Below are positions 40,788 to 50,153 of a stretch of DNA of 64,000 bases, one piece after another. The DNA comes from Siphonobacter aquaeclarae (lineage in GTDB: Bacteria; Bacteroidota; Bacteroidia; Cytophagales; Spirosomataceae). Positions within the stretch are counted from its first letter, which is position 1; the number at the start of each line of letters is the position of its first letter. The position numbers and the translations under genes were made by a program. The stretch spans positions 244,579 to 308,578 of the forward strand of contig NZ_FNGS01000005.1 of assembly GCF_900103285.1 (NCBI RefSeq), in the 5' to 3' direction. The notes beneath the pieces are model-generated. The model was not told the DNA's origin, did not search any database, and worked only from the letters and a program-made list of their open reading frames with translations.

Positions 40788-43700
40788 GTGAAAAAGCTCT
40801 TTACCGCCCTGTTGTTCAGCAGCCTGGCCGTTCATGCCCAGCAGACGCCGTCCTGGCTCCGCTATCCTGCGCTGTCTCCCGATGGAAAGACCATCGTCTT
40901 CACGTACAAAGGCGACCTCTGGAAGGTACCTTCTGTAGGTGGCGCCGCCACCCCGCTGACCTTCCACGAAGCGCATGACTTCATGCCGGTGTGGTCGCGC
41001 GATGGGAAGTCCATCGTCTTTGCCTCCGATCGGTTCGGCAACTTCGACCTGTTCCTCATTCCGGTGGACGGGGGAGAAGCCCGCCGGTTGACCTACCACT
41101 CTGCCAATGAGTATCCCTATGATTTTTCGGCCGACGGCAAGCATGTCGTCTTTGGTTCGGTCCGGCAGGATGTGGCAGCTAACCGGCAGTTTCCGACCGG
41201 CTCCCAGCCCGAGCTGTACCGCGTGCCGGTGGCAGGCGGTCGCGTCGAGCAGGTTTGGACGACTCCCGCAGAAGATGTCCGGTACAGTGCCGACGGATCC
41301 AAACTCGTTTACCACGATAAAAAAGGCGGAGAGAATCCGTGGCGGAAGCACCACGTATCGTCCATTGCCCGGGATATCTGGATTTACGACAGCAAAACCG
41401 GCAAGCATACCAAAATCACCAAATTCACCGGTGAAGACCGGAACCCGCATTTCGCCGATGGCGGCAAAAGCCTGGTCTACCTGAGCGAAGGAAACGGATC
41501 GTTTAACGTCTATAAGCTCGGCCTGGACGGAGCTGCGCAACCCCAGGCCCTGACCTCCTTCAAAAAACACCCGGTACGCTTCCTGAGCCAGGCGCAGGAC
41601 GGTACGCTGTGTTTCAGCTATGACGGAGATCTGTATACGCTGAAACCGGGTTCCCAGCCGCAGAAAGTGGGTGTAACGCTCTCGGCCGACGCCCGGGTCA
41701 ACAATGAAAAGGTACTGCCCGTTGCCGGTGGCGTCCGCGGAATGGCGGTCTCGCCGAACGGCAAGGAAGTAGCGTTTCTGTTCCGGGGCGAGGTATTCGT
41801 CAGCTCCCTCGAAGGCGGTATTACCAAACGCATCACCAATACGCCTGAGCAGGAAACGGACGTGAGTTTTTCGCCGGACGGCAAGTCGCTGATCTATTCC
41901 TCCGAGCGGGGTAACAGCTGGAAAATCTATGAAACGCGTATTGCACGGAAAGAAGAACCTTACTTCTATGCGTCGACCCTGATCAAGGAAACGCCGCTCA
42001 TTGAAAACGAAAAGGAAAACTATCAGCCGCAGTATTCGCCTGACGGTAAGGAAGTTGCCTTTATTGAAGACCGCACGGCGTTGCGGGTGCTGAACCTCGC
42101 CTCGAAACAGGTCCGGACGTTATTGACCGATCAGGAATTATTCTCCATGCGGGATAACGACCAGTACTTCCAATGGAGCCCCGATAGTAAATGGATTTCG
42201 TTTGACTACGCGGTACCTGGTATTGCTCCCGGCGAAATCGGTATCGTACCTGTCTCCGGAAAAGGAAAAATAGTAAACGTAACCCAAAGCGGCTTCCAGG
42301 ATTACCGCGCCAAATGGGTCATGGGCGGAAAGGCGCTGCTCTGGTTCTCCAACCGGGATGGTATGCGCTCCGCTGCGATGAGCGGCGGCAGTCAGGACGA
42401 TGCCTATGCGGTTTTTCTGACGAAAGACGCCTACGACCGGTTTCAGTTGAGCAAGGAAGATGCCGCATTGCTCAAAGACATCGAGGAAAAGAACGCCAAA
42501 GCGGATACAACGAAGAAAAAGGCGACTGTTAAAAAAGACAGTACCCTGACGATCGAGTGGGAGGGACTCTCTGACCGGAAGGCTAAACTGACCATCCACT
42601 CCTCCTTCCTCTCCGACGCCCTGATCAGCAAAGACGGGGAGACGCTGTACTACCTGGCCCGGTTTGAGAAGGGGTATAACCTCTGGTCGACCAACCTCCG
42701 TACCAAGGAAACCAAAATGGTACTGCCCCTCAACGGCGGCGGAGGCCGGATGGTATGGGACAAGGATCAAAAGAGCATTTTCCTGAATACCGATGGCCGG
42801 ATTGTGAAGATCGACCCGGCTGCGGGCAAGCAGGAAGGGATCGCAGTGAGCGGCGAAATGCTGCTGAATACGGCTCAGGAGCGGCGGTTTATGTTTGAAC
42901 ACGTGTGGCGCCGCACCCAGAAGACGTTCTACACCGGTGGTTTCCACGGTGTAAAATGGGAGAGCTACAAGCCTGATTATGAAAAGTATCTTCCACACAT
43001 CGGAACCAACTACGAGTTTTCGGAGATGCTGAGCGAATTGCTGGGTGAACTGAATGTCTCGCACAGCGGCTCCTCGTACGTTGGCGGCGCAGCGAATGCC
43101 GATCAAACGGCTTCTCTTGGCGTTTTTTATGACTGGAATTACCGCGGAAACGGCGTCCGGATCGAGGAAGTGATCGCCGAAGGCCCGCTGGCAAAGGCCG
43201 GTCTGAATATTACTCCGGGAACGATCATCGAAGCGATTGACGGTGAGGCACTCGCCGCCGACCGCGACCTGGCGCAGTACCTCAACCGCAAAGCGGGCAA
43301 AAATACCCTGCTGACGGTTGTCGAAGGTACTAACCGCCGCGATGTGATTGTGAAACCGGTTTCTCCGGGCGAGGAAAGCCAGCTGCTGTACCGCCGCTGG
43401 GTCAAGAGAAACCAGGATGAAGTGGAAAAACTGAGCGGCGGCCAGCTGGGGTACGTGCATATTCCGGGAATGAATGACGGCGCCTACCGCATGACGTACG
43501 AAGAAGTAATGGGCAAATTCGCCGGTAAGAAAGGCATCGTCATTGACACCCGTTTCAACGGCGGCGGCGACCTGGTTGCCGACCTGGCCATGTTCCTCAG
43601 CGGCAAGAAATTCATGGACTATACGACGGATACCCGGAGTAACGGATACGAGCCGAATTTCCGGTGGACCAAGCCGAGTATTTCCCTGGCTAACGAGGCC

Positions 43701-44003
43701 AATTATTCAGACGGTCATTGCTACGCCTTCACCGTGCAGGAGCTGAAACTGGGTAAGCTGGTGGGCCAGCCGGTACCGGGTACCTGTACGTTTGCCGGCT
43801 GGGAAATGCTTCAGGACAACAGCATCCGCTGGGGCGTTCCGCCGCTGGGCGTGAAGGCCATGAACGGCAAATACCTGGAAAACTGGCAGACAGAACCGGA
43901 TGTGAACGTCTGGAACGAGTATGAAGTCGTCGGAAAAGGAAAAGATCAACAGCTCGAAAAGGCAGTGGAGCTGCTGCTGACGGAAGTAAAAGGGGCGAAG
44001 TAG
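40788..44003 (+). CDS. Tricorn-like S41 protease with N-terminal WD40-type propellers
   Basis: A 1071-residue exported protease starting with GTG, with the signal peptide MKKLFTALLFSSLAVHAQ. Residues about 25-330 and 330-650 are TolB/tricorn-type propeller blades with repeated SPDGK, SRDGKSIVFASDR and YSADGSKL turns. The C-terminal half has a core helical domain, a PDZ-like domain (GVFYDWNYRGNGVRIEEV and LAKAGLNITPGTIIEAIDGE) and an S41 peptidase domain. The latter contains LGYVHIPGMNDGAY, FNGGGDLVADLAMFL and the nucleophile region NEANYSDGHCYAF. It is expected to degrade peptides in the periplasm. A 29-base-arm palindrome separates it from the convergent FAD gene. Confidence 0.9.
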   Translation: MKKLFTALLFSSLAVHAQQTPSWLRYPALSPDGKTIVFTYKGDLWKVPSVGGAATPLTFHEAHDFMPVWSRDGKSIVFASDRFGNFDLFLIPVDGGEARRLTYHSANEYPYDFSADGKHVVFGSVRQDVAANRQFPTGSQPELYRVPVAGGRVEQVWTTPAEDVRYSADGSKLVYHDKKGGENPWRKHHVSSIARDIWIYDSKTGKHTKITKFTGEDRNPHFADGGKSLVYLSEGNGSFNVYKLGLDGAAQPQALTSFKKHPVRFLSQAQDGTLCFSYDGDLYTLKPGSQPQKVGVTLSADARVNNEKVLPVAGGVRGMAVSPNGKEVAFLFRGEVFVSSLEGGITKRITNTPEQETDVSFSPDGKSLIYSSERGNSWKIYETRIARKEEPYFYASTLIKETPLIENEKENYQPQYSPDGKEVAFIEDRTALRVLNLASKQVRTLLTDQELFSMRDNDQYFQWSPDSKWISFDYAVPGIAPGEIGIVPVSGKGKIVNVTQSGFQDYRAKWVMGGKALLWFSNRDGMRSAAMSGGSQDDAYAVFLTKDAYDRFQLSKEDAALLKDIEEKNAKADTTKKKATVKKDSTLTIEWEGLSDRKAKLTIHSSFLSDALISKDGETLYYLARFEKGYNLWSTNLRTKETKMVLPLNGGGGRMVWDKDQKSIFLNTDGRIVKIDPAAGKQEGIAVSGEMLLNTAQERRFMFEHVWRRTQKTFYTGGFHGVKWESYKPDYEKYLPHIGTNYEFSEMLSELLGELNVSHSGSSYVGGAANADQTASLGVFYDWNYRGNGVRIEEVIAEGPLAKAGLNITPGTIIEAIDGEALAADRDLAQYLNRKAGKNTLLTVVEGTNRRDVIVKPVSPGEESQLLYRRWVKRNQDEVEKLSGGQLGYVHIPGMNDGAYRMTYEEVMGKFAGKKGIVIDTRFNGGGDLVADLAMFLSGKKFMDYTTDTRSNGYEPNFRWTKPSISLANEANYSDGHCYAFTVQELKLGKLVGQPVPGTCTFAGWEMLQDNSIRWGVPPLGVKAMNGKYLENWQTEPDVNVWNEYEVVGKGKDQQLEKAVELLLTEVKGAK

Positions 44004-44009
44004 TTCGTT

Positions 44010-44067
44010 CCGCCATAAACAAGAACGGGCAGGGAAAATTTTCCCTGCCCGTTCTTGTTTATGGCGG
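44010..44067. terminator. Perfect 58-base palindrome, bidirectional terminator
   Basis: The sequence starting CCGCCATAAACAAGAACGGG is repeated as an exact reverse complement ending at 44067, giving two 29-base arms with AAAATTTT at the centre and no loop. It sits 6 bases after the S41 protease stop and 14 bases before the stop of the convergent oxidoreductase, so it can terminate both. Confidence 0.75.
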
Positions 44068-44081
44068 TATTCCCGGGGAAA

Positions 44082-45959
44082 CTACCGAAGCAGAATACGC
44101 TTCGAAAAACGCCGCTGGCTCGTTTGCAGGTTAATGAGGTACACGCCGCGCGGTACGTCGGCGACGTTGACGGTGATCTCCTTGTCGACCGATTCGATAA
44201 ACTGGCTCGACTGGTAAACCGACCTTCCCTGCGTATCAAACAACTGCGTGGAGAGAATTTCGTTCTGCACGCCGAAAAGCTGTACAGACAGAAATGTAGT
44301 TGCCGGATTAGGGAAAACATACGCGTTCCAGGCTGCTCCCTCCGGCAAAATGACAGGATTCACGACGAGAGAATCAAAACGCAGTTCTTTCTGAAGCAGA
44401 GACACGTCGATTTGCTGAATGGGCTTCTCGGCAAGGAGGGACATGACCGCGGCAACGCCCGACGCCTGTCCGAGTTGCATGAAAACGGGTTCCATCCGTA
44501 TCGAGCCGTAGGCGATATGACTGGAAGACAGGCAAACCGGAACCAGAAGGTTGGTACATTCAGACTCTTTCGGAACAATAGACCGATAGGAAACGGGATA
44601 GGGCTTTTTGACTTCCATCTGAACGTCGCCTTCGTTTTTGACCATTGCTTTTCCTTTATATGTCACAACGAGGCGCTGGACCTGGTGCGAGTCCATCATA
44701 TAAGAGGCCTGGGCGACACCGTCATCGACTGATTCCGTACCCAGGCAGTTGGCTTCGGTCATGACGTAGTCGGAAACCATACGGCGGGCTTCGCGTACGT
44801 ATAATTGAGGTGTAAAGTTGTTGTACCGGACATATTCGTCACGCGGATAGCCCCATTTCCGCATTTCCTGACGGATGGAAGCGGACACGCGCGTATCGTT
44901 CGCCAGAAAATACAGCAACCCCCTGATGTGATTTTCGTGCCGAAGGGCAATTTGCCCGCGGGTTTGGTAGTCGGCCTCCGGGTAGTCGTAATTTTCGCCG
45001 ATAAGATCGGTTGAAAAAGGCCCGTTTGCGTTGATATCCCACTTGCGGTTCGGTAATGGTCTGAATGCGAGGTAGTCGCTGAGGGAGCGTTTCTCGGGTT
45101 GGGCAGCCATCAGCCGGAGTAGCAGCTCGTATCGCGCAGGGTCATAGTCCCCGGGCTGGGTGATCGGAACCTGATTGGAGGTTTCGTCGGTAAGGCAGAT
45201 GCGGTAATTAAACGCCTGAATCCGGTGGTCGCCGGTTCCGCCCGGTTCCAGTTTCCCGTTTACCACGCCATAGATAAGTCCGGAAGAAGGCTGTCCGGGC
45301 ACGATATAGGGATCTATGTTGTCGGGAAACTGATGCGGGTTATTCATCGAAAAGAAAAACCCGTTGTTTTTCTCCCGGTAGGTTTTGTTGGCTTCCCGGC
45401 CCACCGCATAGCTCACGCCGGCGCGGGCCATCAGGTCGCCTTCGTACGTACAGTCGACAAAAACACGGGCCAGTATGGTTTGCCTGACAGCGGGATTCGC
45501 AACCGACTCGATTTCGATAGAAGTAAGCCTTGTTCCGTCTTTCCCTATGCCCGCAAGGCGTTGGGAATACATCAGCGTCACCAGGGGAAGTTGTTTCAGA
45601 AACGATTGAAAAACTTCTTCGGCGGCGTGGGGTTCAAACTGGAACGCTTCCTTTTTCCGGTAGTAGGGACCCAGTCTCCGGTAAAACTCACGGGAAAGCC
45701 CCGTGATACTCTCCTTGTGTCCGACATCGGTAAAGCTGAGCCCTCCCGACGACATGCCACCCAGCATCGTGCCGGGTTCAATCAAAACAACTGTTTTTCC
45801 GAGTTTGGCAGCTGTATATGCGGCCATGACTCCGGCGGAAGTTCCTCCATAAATACAGATGTCGGCGGTGATGTGTGTGTCTGAAAGGGCGGGTGTTGAG
45901 AAAAAGAGTGAAAAAAAGAAGATAATAAGTTTACGGGGCGAAAGTACGAAGGCTTTCAT
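44082..45959 (-). CDS. FAD-dependent oxidoreductase exported by the type IX secretion system
   Basis: A 625-residue exported flavoprotein. The N-terminal signal (to about PALSD) precedes the dinucleotide-binding motif ADICIYGGTSAGVMAAYTAAKLG, the FAD_oxidored (PF12831-like) signatures EPGTMLGGMSSGGLSF and VFVDCTYEGDLMARAG, and MQLGQASGVAA near the end of the domain. The last 80 residues are a separate T9SS sorting domain: VFPNPATTFLSVQL, a middle strand DTQGRSVYQS and VPRGVYLINLQTSQRRFSKRILLR (type A, lysine/arginine-rich end). The enzyme should therefore be carried across the outer membrane and attached to or released from the surface. The substrate is unknown; family members are often linked to polysaccharide or sugar oxidation. 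Confidence 0.87.
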   Translation of the reverse strand: MKAFVLSPRKLIIFFFSLFFSTPALSDTHITADICIYGGTSAGVMAAYTAAKLGKTVVLIEPGTMLGGMSSGGLSFTDVGHKESITGLSREFYRRLGPYYRKKEAFQFEPHAAEEVFQSFLKQLPLVTLMYSQRLAGIGKDGTRLTSIEIESVANPAVRQTILARVFVDCTYEGDLMARAGVSYAVGREANKTYREKNNGFFFSMNNPHQFPDNIDPYIVPGQPSSGLIYGVVNGKLEPGGTGDHRIQAFNYRICLTDETSNQVPITQPGDYDPARYELLLRLMAAQPEKRSLSDYLAFRPLPNRKWDINANGPFSTDLIGENYDYPEADYQTRGQIALRHENHIRGLLYFLANDTRVSASIRQEMRKWGYPRDEYVRYNNFTPQLYVREARRMVSDYVMTEANCLGTESVDDGVAQASYMMDSHQVQRLVVTYKGKAMVKNEGDVQMEVKKPYPVSYRSIVPKESECTNLLVPVCLSSSHIAYGSIRMEPVFMQLGQASGVAAVMSLLAEKPIQQIDVSLLQKELRFDSLVVNPVILPEGAAWNAYVFPNPATTFLSVQLFGVQNEILSTQLFDTQGRSVYQSSQFIESVDKEITVNVADVPRGVYLINLQTSQRRFSKRILLR

Positions 45960-46181
45960 TTTGGGGTGAAAAATAGTGAGTAATTCATCGCCTGGCGGTT
46001 GGACGGTGACAGTTGAGCTGCAGGAGGCGAATCTTCAGTCAACCAATTGAAAAACAGCGGCTAATATAGCAAAGAGAAGGCCGCGCGGAACGGGCTAACC
46101 GTAATTTAATCTCGACCGGCCAGGACATGGGAAAAGTGAAAAAAACTACTGAAAATATCTTGTCGGAAAAGGCATTTGAAC

Positions 46182-46886
46182 TCAATTGCCGGTATGGATG
46201 ATCAGGAGCCTCTCGGTTTCTCCGTCCAGCTGTCTGATAAGAAGACCATCAGCCGCCCACGCAGCAGTACGACCAGCGCCGGTGAAATCATCGTTTGGGC
46301 CAAGGCAATTGACGATGGCTGCGGGCACGCCGTATTCCCTTGCAATTTGCGGCAGTCGCTTCCACGCGGCGTCCATGCCCTTTTCCGTTTTGGCAACGCT
46401 GGCCAGATAGATACCCCGTTTATCCGCCAGGGCGTCGGACGCGTGTTGCGGTATGGAAATTTCATAGCAGATCGCCGGAATCAGCCATTCCTGTCCGATT
46501 TGAATGGCGGCCTCTGCAGTACCCGGCTTGAAAAACGGTTCCTCGTCCGGGTGCAGGTATTTCTTGGTATAGGTTTGACGGGGTTTTCCCGGTTGAAAAA
46601 AGACGAGACCGATGTGCAGACCTTTTTCACCGGTGACCGGCATACCCGCGCCGATGACGATTCCGGTGCGGTCTGCCCGTTCCTGAAACGGATCAAGAAA
46701 CGCATCAGCCGCCCGCAACGCACAGGCAGGCGCGAGGCGTGGTTCATAGCCGGACAGAGACAATTCGGGAAAAACGATGGCATCTGCTCCCGCAGCTACA
46801 GCGTCGGAAACGAACGCGAGGTGACGTTCGCGGTTTGCGGGCAGATCTCCGGGAACCGGTCGGAACTGAGCAAGCGCGAGTTTCAT
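46182..46886 (-). CDS. Carbon-nitrogen hydrolase (nitrilase superfamily)
   Basis: A 234-residue cytoplasmic amidohydrolase. The Glu-Lys-Cys triad is visible: Glu in VFPELSLSGYEP (about 41), Lys in YTKKYLHPDEEPFF (about 109) and Cys in IPAICYEISIP (about 140). The N terminus MKLALAQFRPVPGDL is typical. It is shorter than many members (about 260-300 residues) but complete in motifs. Its start overlaps the stop of the upstream small gene by 4 bases, so the pair is co-translated. The substrate cannot be fixed; omega-amidase- or carbamoyl-type activity is possible. Confidence 0.87.
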   Translation of the reverse strand: MKLALAQFRPVPGDLPANRERHLAFVSDAVAAGADAIVFPELSLSGYEPRLAPACALRAADAFLDPFQERADRTGIVIGAGMPVTGEKGLHIGLVFFQPGKPRQTYTKKYLHPDEEPFFKPGTAEAAIQIGQEWLIPAICYEISIPQHASDALADKRGIYLASVAKTEKGMDAAWKRLPQIAREYGVPAAIVNCLGPNDDFTGAGRTAAWAADGLLIRQLDGETERLLIIHTGN

Positions 46887-47212
46887 GCAAACGTCAGTTT
46901 TTCAGGGACGGGATAGTCGATGAGTCGCGAAAAATCAACTTTCCAGAAATCGAGATCAAGCAAACGGCCGTCGGCGTCTTTTGTCAGTGTGATGACGACG
47001 TCTGTGCCGTCGCTATCGGTATACCGGGCCTGAATAATATCACCGGCGTAGGTATCCGGGTTTCCGCCGACGCTGATACTGCCCATTTTACCGCCCTCGT
47101 ACTCGTCTACCTGCTCCGCATAGGGGAACGAATCGGGAGAGAGCCCGGCCCGGGTGAGAAGAAAGGCAATCAGGGTCTTTTCGTTTTCGCGAATGGGTCG
47201 TAAGTTGCTCAT
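46883..47212 (-). CDS. Small cytoplasmic protein (DUF6984-like)
   Basis: A 109-residue protein: MSNLRPIRENEKTLIAFLLTRAG, then an acidic part with GGKMGSISVGG and a strand pair DVVITLTKDADGRLLDLDFWKVDF ending near the C terminus. This order (LR-I-ENE-LI-FLL and LDFWKVDFS-L) matches, from memory, proteins labelled DUF6984. There is no signal peptide. The TGA overlaps the nitrilase ATG by 4 bases (ATGA), indicating a two-gene operon. No function is known. Confidence 0.7.
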   Translation of the reverse strand: MSNLRPIRENEKTLIAFLLTRAGLSPDSFPYAEQVDEYEGGKMGSISVGGNPDTYAGDIIQARYTDSDGTDVVITLTKDADGRLLDLDFWKVDFSRLIDYPVPEKLTFA

Positions 47213-47279
47213 AAACAGTATTTATGGAAGAAGAAAGCAGGAAAGGTCCTTCCTTCAAACACACAAAATACGCACATTC

Positions 47280-47654
47280 ATGAAGATCATCCCGGTTTTT
47301 ACGGTGCAGAATATGAAGCGCGCGGTCGCTTTTTATACCGAAATACTTGATTTTGAATGTTGGGGAACGTGGCCGGAAGATACGGATCCCGCCTATGGCG
47401 TCCTGTTCCGGGATGGTGCGGAGCTGCATTTGTCGAGCTACCAGGGAGGGGGCTTTCAGTCAGGATGCGCGTATGCCGCTGTCAATGACGTCGACGCATT
47501 ATTCCGGCTTTTTCTTTCCCGCGGCCTCGATACGTCTGCCAAACCCGATTCGCCGGTTCACCAGGGGCCGGTAGACCAGACGTGGGGCAACCGCGAGTTT
47601 TATGTCGATGATCCGGACGGCAACCGGCTCTGTTTCGGGAGACGGGCTTCCTGA
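47280..47654 (+). CDS. VOC/glyoxalase-like protein (bleomycin-resistance fold)
   Basis: A 124-residue vicinal-oxygen-chelate protein from the ATG at 47280 (MKIIPVFTVQNMKRAVAFYTEIL); the longer frame back to 47154 overlaps the divergent gene. The paired beta-alpha-beta modules are visible as PVFTVQNMKRAVAFYTEI with GAELHLSSYQ, and CAYAAVNDVDALFRLFLSRG with WGNREFYVDDPDGNRLCF. The terminal FYVDDPDGNRLCF is the family hallmark, with the usual metal-ligand Glu replaced by Cys-Phe surroundings. Close relatives bind glycopeptides or act as lyases; function here is unknown. Its stop overlaps the first base pairs of a REP-like cluster. Confidence 0.82.
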   Translation: MKIIPVFTVQNMKRAVAFYTEILDFECWGTWPEDTDPAYGVLFRDGAELHLSSYQGGGFQSGCAYAAVNDVDALFRLFLSRGLDTSAKPDSPVHQGPVDQTWGNREFYVDDPDGNRLCFGRRAS

Positions 47655-47757
47655 CCCCGAAGGGGTCGAACGCTGGTAACCCCGGGCGTCAGCCCGGGGA
47701 CTACGAAGAGACCCGGGGCGCAGCCCCGGGCCAATACCATTCGACCCCTCCGGGGTC
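47653..47757. repeat. REP-like cluster of nested palindromes
   Basis: Four palindromes lie in 105 bases: GACCCCGAAGGGGTC (47653-47667), CCCCGGGCGTCAGCCCGGGG (47680-47699), CCCGGGGCGCAGCCCCGGG (47712-47730) and GACCCCTCCGGGGTC (47743-47757). The outer two also pair with each other (GACCCC...GGGGTCGAA with TTCGACCCC...GGGGTC), so the whole can fold into a cruciform. This is the layout of REP/BIME-type elements moved by RAYT transposases. It lies between two convergent genes and may act as a terminator. Confidence 0.75.
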
Positions 47758-47765
47758 TGGATCCC

Positions 47766-50153
47766 TCAGTTCACCCGTTGCCGCTCCTCATCCGAATTCT
47801 CCGTCTTCCCCCGTTTCCGTATCTCCTTGCCAAACCGATATGTAAACGCTAGCGCTACCCGCCGGGTATCGTACTCACTATCGAAAGACGCTTCGGTACC
47901 TGCTAGCGCGACGGCATAGCTCCGGGCTTTCATGGTATAGAAAATATCGTCGACCGACAAACGGATACTTCCCTTGTCGTTCCATAGTTTCCGCATGATA
48001 CCCGCGTTGACGCCATATCGGGAGCGGCGGATAATCTGCCCGTTTATGTCCCGTCCGTTGAATTGCCCGGTTAGCTCGCCGCTCCAGAGCTTCGAGAACT
48101 GAAACCGGTTGTAGACTGAAAACCGCGCCGTAAACGTACTGGGCGTCAGTTGCTGACCATAGATCTCCGACCGGATCAGCGCCATATGCGCTGCAGCTAT
48201 ATTGATGTTGCAATCCCAGCCTTTGACCGGATTCAGGGAAGTATTCCCCGACAGAATCATGATCTGTCCGGCGGCTACGTTGGCCGGTCGGGATATGAAT
48301 GTTTCACCCACAACTTCCGTCGTCGAAAAAATGATATCCCGGAAACGTCCGTACCGAAACTGAAGTCCCCAACGCTGTCCATGCCGGTAAGAAAGTTCAA
48401 ACTGGTTTTGAAAAGCCGGGAGCAGTGTCGGATTTCCTGTGGAATAGGAGTAGTTGTCGACGTAAAAAAGGAAGGGATTCAACTGATTATACCCTGGCCG
48501 GTTGATTCGCCGCGAAGCGCTTAGCGACAGCGTATGCCGCCCGGCACTGTCAAGCGAATAGCTGAATGTCCCGCTCGGAAAGAGGCTGCTATATTCCCGG
48601 TGAAACCTGCTGCCCTGTACTTCCCGGTTTCCCAATTGCCTGCCGGTGAGGTTGGTATGTTCCAGACGCAGTCCCACCTGCGCCTTCAGGCGTTTCCAGC
48701 TTTTGCGGGCGTTGGTGTAGACAGCCGATATCTGCTCATCATACAAAAAATGGTTGGATCGGGTATAGTCTTCTTCCGAGCCGACAAACGAACGGAAGTC
48801 GTTGTCATTGGAAGCCGAATTCCACTTCGCCCCTGCTTCAAAGGCCGCCGTTTTGGACAAAGGCAGCTGGTAGTCGGCCTTGGCGATGTACAGCGTGGTA
48901 CGCGTCGGAAGCAGGTAGTGAAGCGCCGGTTGCCGGATCAGGGTATCGGTTTCGGTGTAACGGTCCGTCCATTGATTGCTTTCGTTTCTGAATGACAGGT
49001 AGTTGGCTTCGGCCGAGAGCTCATGCCCCGACTGCCGGAACCGGTGCTGAAAGTTGGCATATACCGATACATTGTCGCGGTCGCCGTCTGACGTCACACG
49101 CCCAAACCCGGTGGAATCTGCTTTCCGGGTGCGCGTGACGGAACGGTAATCCTGCCGGTCGTTTCGCGGGCGACTGCCCGTTTCGACCGAAATCCCCGCA
49201 TTGGTACGTTCCGAAAAAGCATAGTCCAGTCCGAGCCGTGCGGTCAGCGAATGCGTCCGGGAGCGGTTTTCATTCCGGACGGTTACGTCCGAGCCGGAAG
49301 CAAGGTAGGTGCGGTTTGAGCGGTCGAGCGACCAATAATCATCCTTGCTGTAGGAAAAAATACCGGACAGCGAGAGCTTCCTGCGGTTGTAGTTCAATGT
49401 AGCAGACTGGCTCCCGCGCCCGACGATGCCCTGGTTGTAGTTGGTCGAAAAAGACCCGTAAATTCCTGCCTGCCGGTTGCGCCGGAGGCGGATATTAATG
49501 ACAGCATTGCCATTGGCGTCGTATTTCGCCGATGGATTGGTGATGAGCTCCAGCCGGTCCAGCGCACCGCCGGGCAGGGACTTGAGATAGTCCGCCAGTT
49601 CCCTGCCGGAGAGATAGGTAGGCTTGCCGTCGATCAGCACCAGTACGCTAGACATGCCGTTGAGCCGTATTTCACCGTTTGGTTCGACGCTGACACCGGG
49701 TGTTTTTTCCAGGATTTCGAGGGAGTTCTGACTGGACGACCCGATCATCGCGTCGACGTTGACGATGGTTTTGTCCAGCTCGGTCTCGATGAGCGGTCGT
49801 TTCGCGGTGACGGTAACTTCCCGAAGCTGCTTGTCCCCGGCCGACAGGAGGATAATCGCCGGCAGGGCGATACGGGGATGGGCGGCGTCGACAGTCAGCG
49901 GTGTACTCACATACGGCTTCATACCCAGCGAGGTGATTTTCAGGACAAAAATGCCGTCGGGTACCCGTTCAAAAACGAAGGTCCCGCGGGAAGAAGTAAC
50001 CACGCCATTGACCTGCGCGGAATCCCGGGCCGAAAGCAGGCGTACCGAAGCGCCGGGCAGGGGCTCCTGCCGCACATCCCGGACGGTCCCGCTGATCGAT
50101 TGCGAAAAAACATAGCCGGGAAGCAGACAGCACAAAAAGAGAAGTATTTTCAT
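47766..50153 (-). CDS. TonB-dependent receptor with carboxypeptidase-like N-terminal domain
   Basis: An outer-membrane receptor of 795 residues from the ATG at 50153 (MKILLFLCCLLPGYVFSQ, signal peptide); the upstream open frame to 50471 is not used. After the signal come a CarboxypepD_reg-like domain (SISGTVRDVRQEPLPGASVRLL, about 20-100), the plug (AMIGSSSQNSLEILEKTPGVSVEPNGEIRLNGMSSVLVLIDGKP, in parts) and a C-terminal barrel of the outer-membrane beta-barrel family (PF14905-like), ending AFTYRFGKEIRKRGK. The tail NSDEERQRVN is non-barrel, unusual for a TBDR whose last residue is commonly aromatic. It is divergent from a LytS/LytTR pair 220 bases away, which probably regulates it. The ligand is unknown. 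Confidence 0.88.
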   Translation of the reverse strand: MKILLFLCCLLPGYVFSQSISGTVRDVRQEPLPGASVRLLSARDSAQVNGVVTSSRGTFVFERVPDGIFVLKITSLGMKPYVSTPLTVDAAHPRIALPAIILLSAGDKQLREVTVTAKRPLIETELDKTIVNVDAMIGSSSQNSLEILEKTPGVSVEPNGEIRLNGMSSVLVLIDGKPTYLSGRELADYLKSLPGGALDRLELITNPSAKYDANGNAVINIRLRRNRQAGIYGSFSTNYNQGIVGRGSQSATLNYNRRKLSLSGIFSYSKDDYWSLDRSNRTYLASGSDVTVRNENRSRTHSLTARLGLDYAFSERTNAGISVETGSRPRNDRQDYRSVTRTRKADSTGFGRVTSDGDRDNVSVYANFQHRFRQSGHELSAEANYLSFRNESNQWTDRYTETDTLIRQPALHYLLPTRTTLYIAKADYQLPLSKTAAFEAGAKWNSASNDNDFRSFVGSEEDYTRSNHFLYDEQISAVYTNARKSWKRLKAQVGLRLEHTNLTGRQLGNREVQGSRFHREYSSLFPSGTFSYSLDSAGRHTLSLSASRRINRPGYNQLNPFLFYVDNYSYSTGNPTLLPAFQNQFELSYRHGQRWGLQFRYGRFRDIIFSTTEVVGETFISRPANVAAGQIMILSGNTSLNPVKGWDCNINIAAAHMALIRSEIYGQQLTPSTFTARFSVYNRFQFSKLWSGELTGQFNGRDINGQIIRRSRYGVNAGIMRKLWNDKGSIRLSVDDIFYTMKARSYAVALAGTEASFDSEYDTRRVALAFTYRFGKEIRKRGKTENSDEERQRVN

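Noticed and set aside
42138-43460. Minus-strand open frame of 440 codons
   Set aside because: It lies inside the tricorn-like S41 protease gene, whose motifs run through this stretch.
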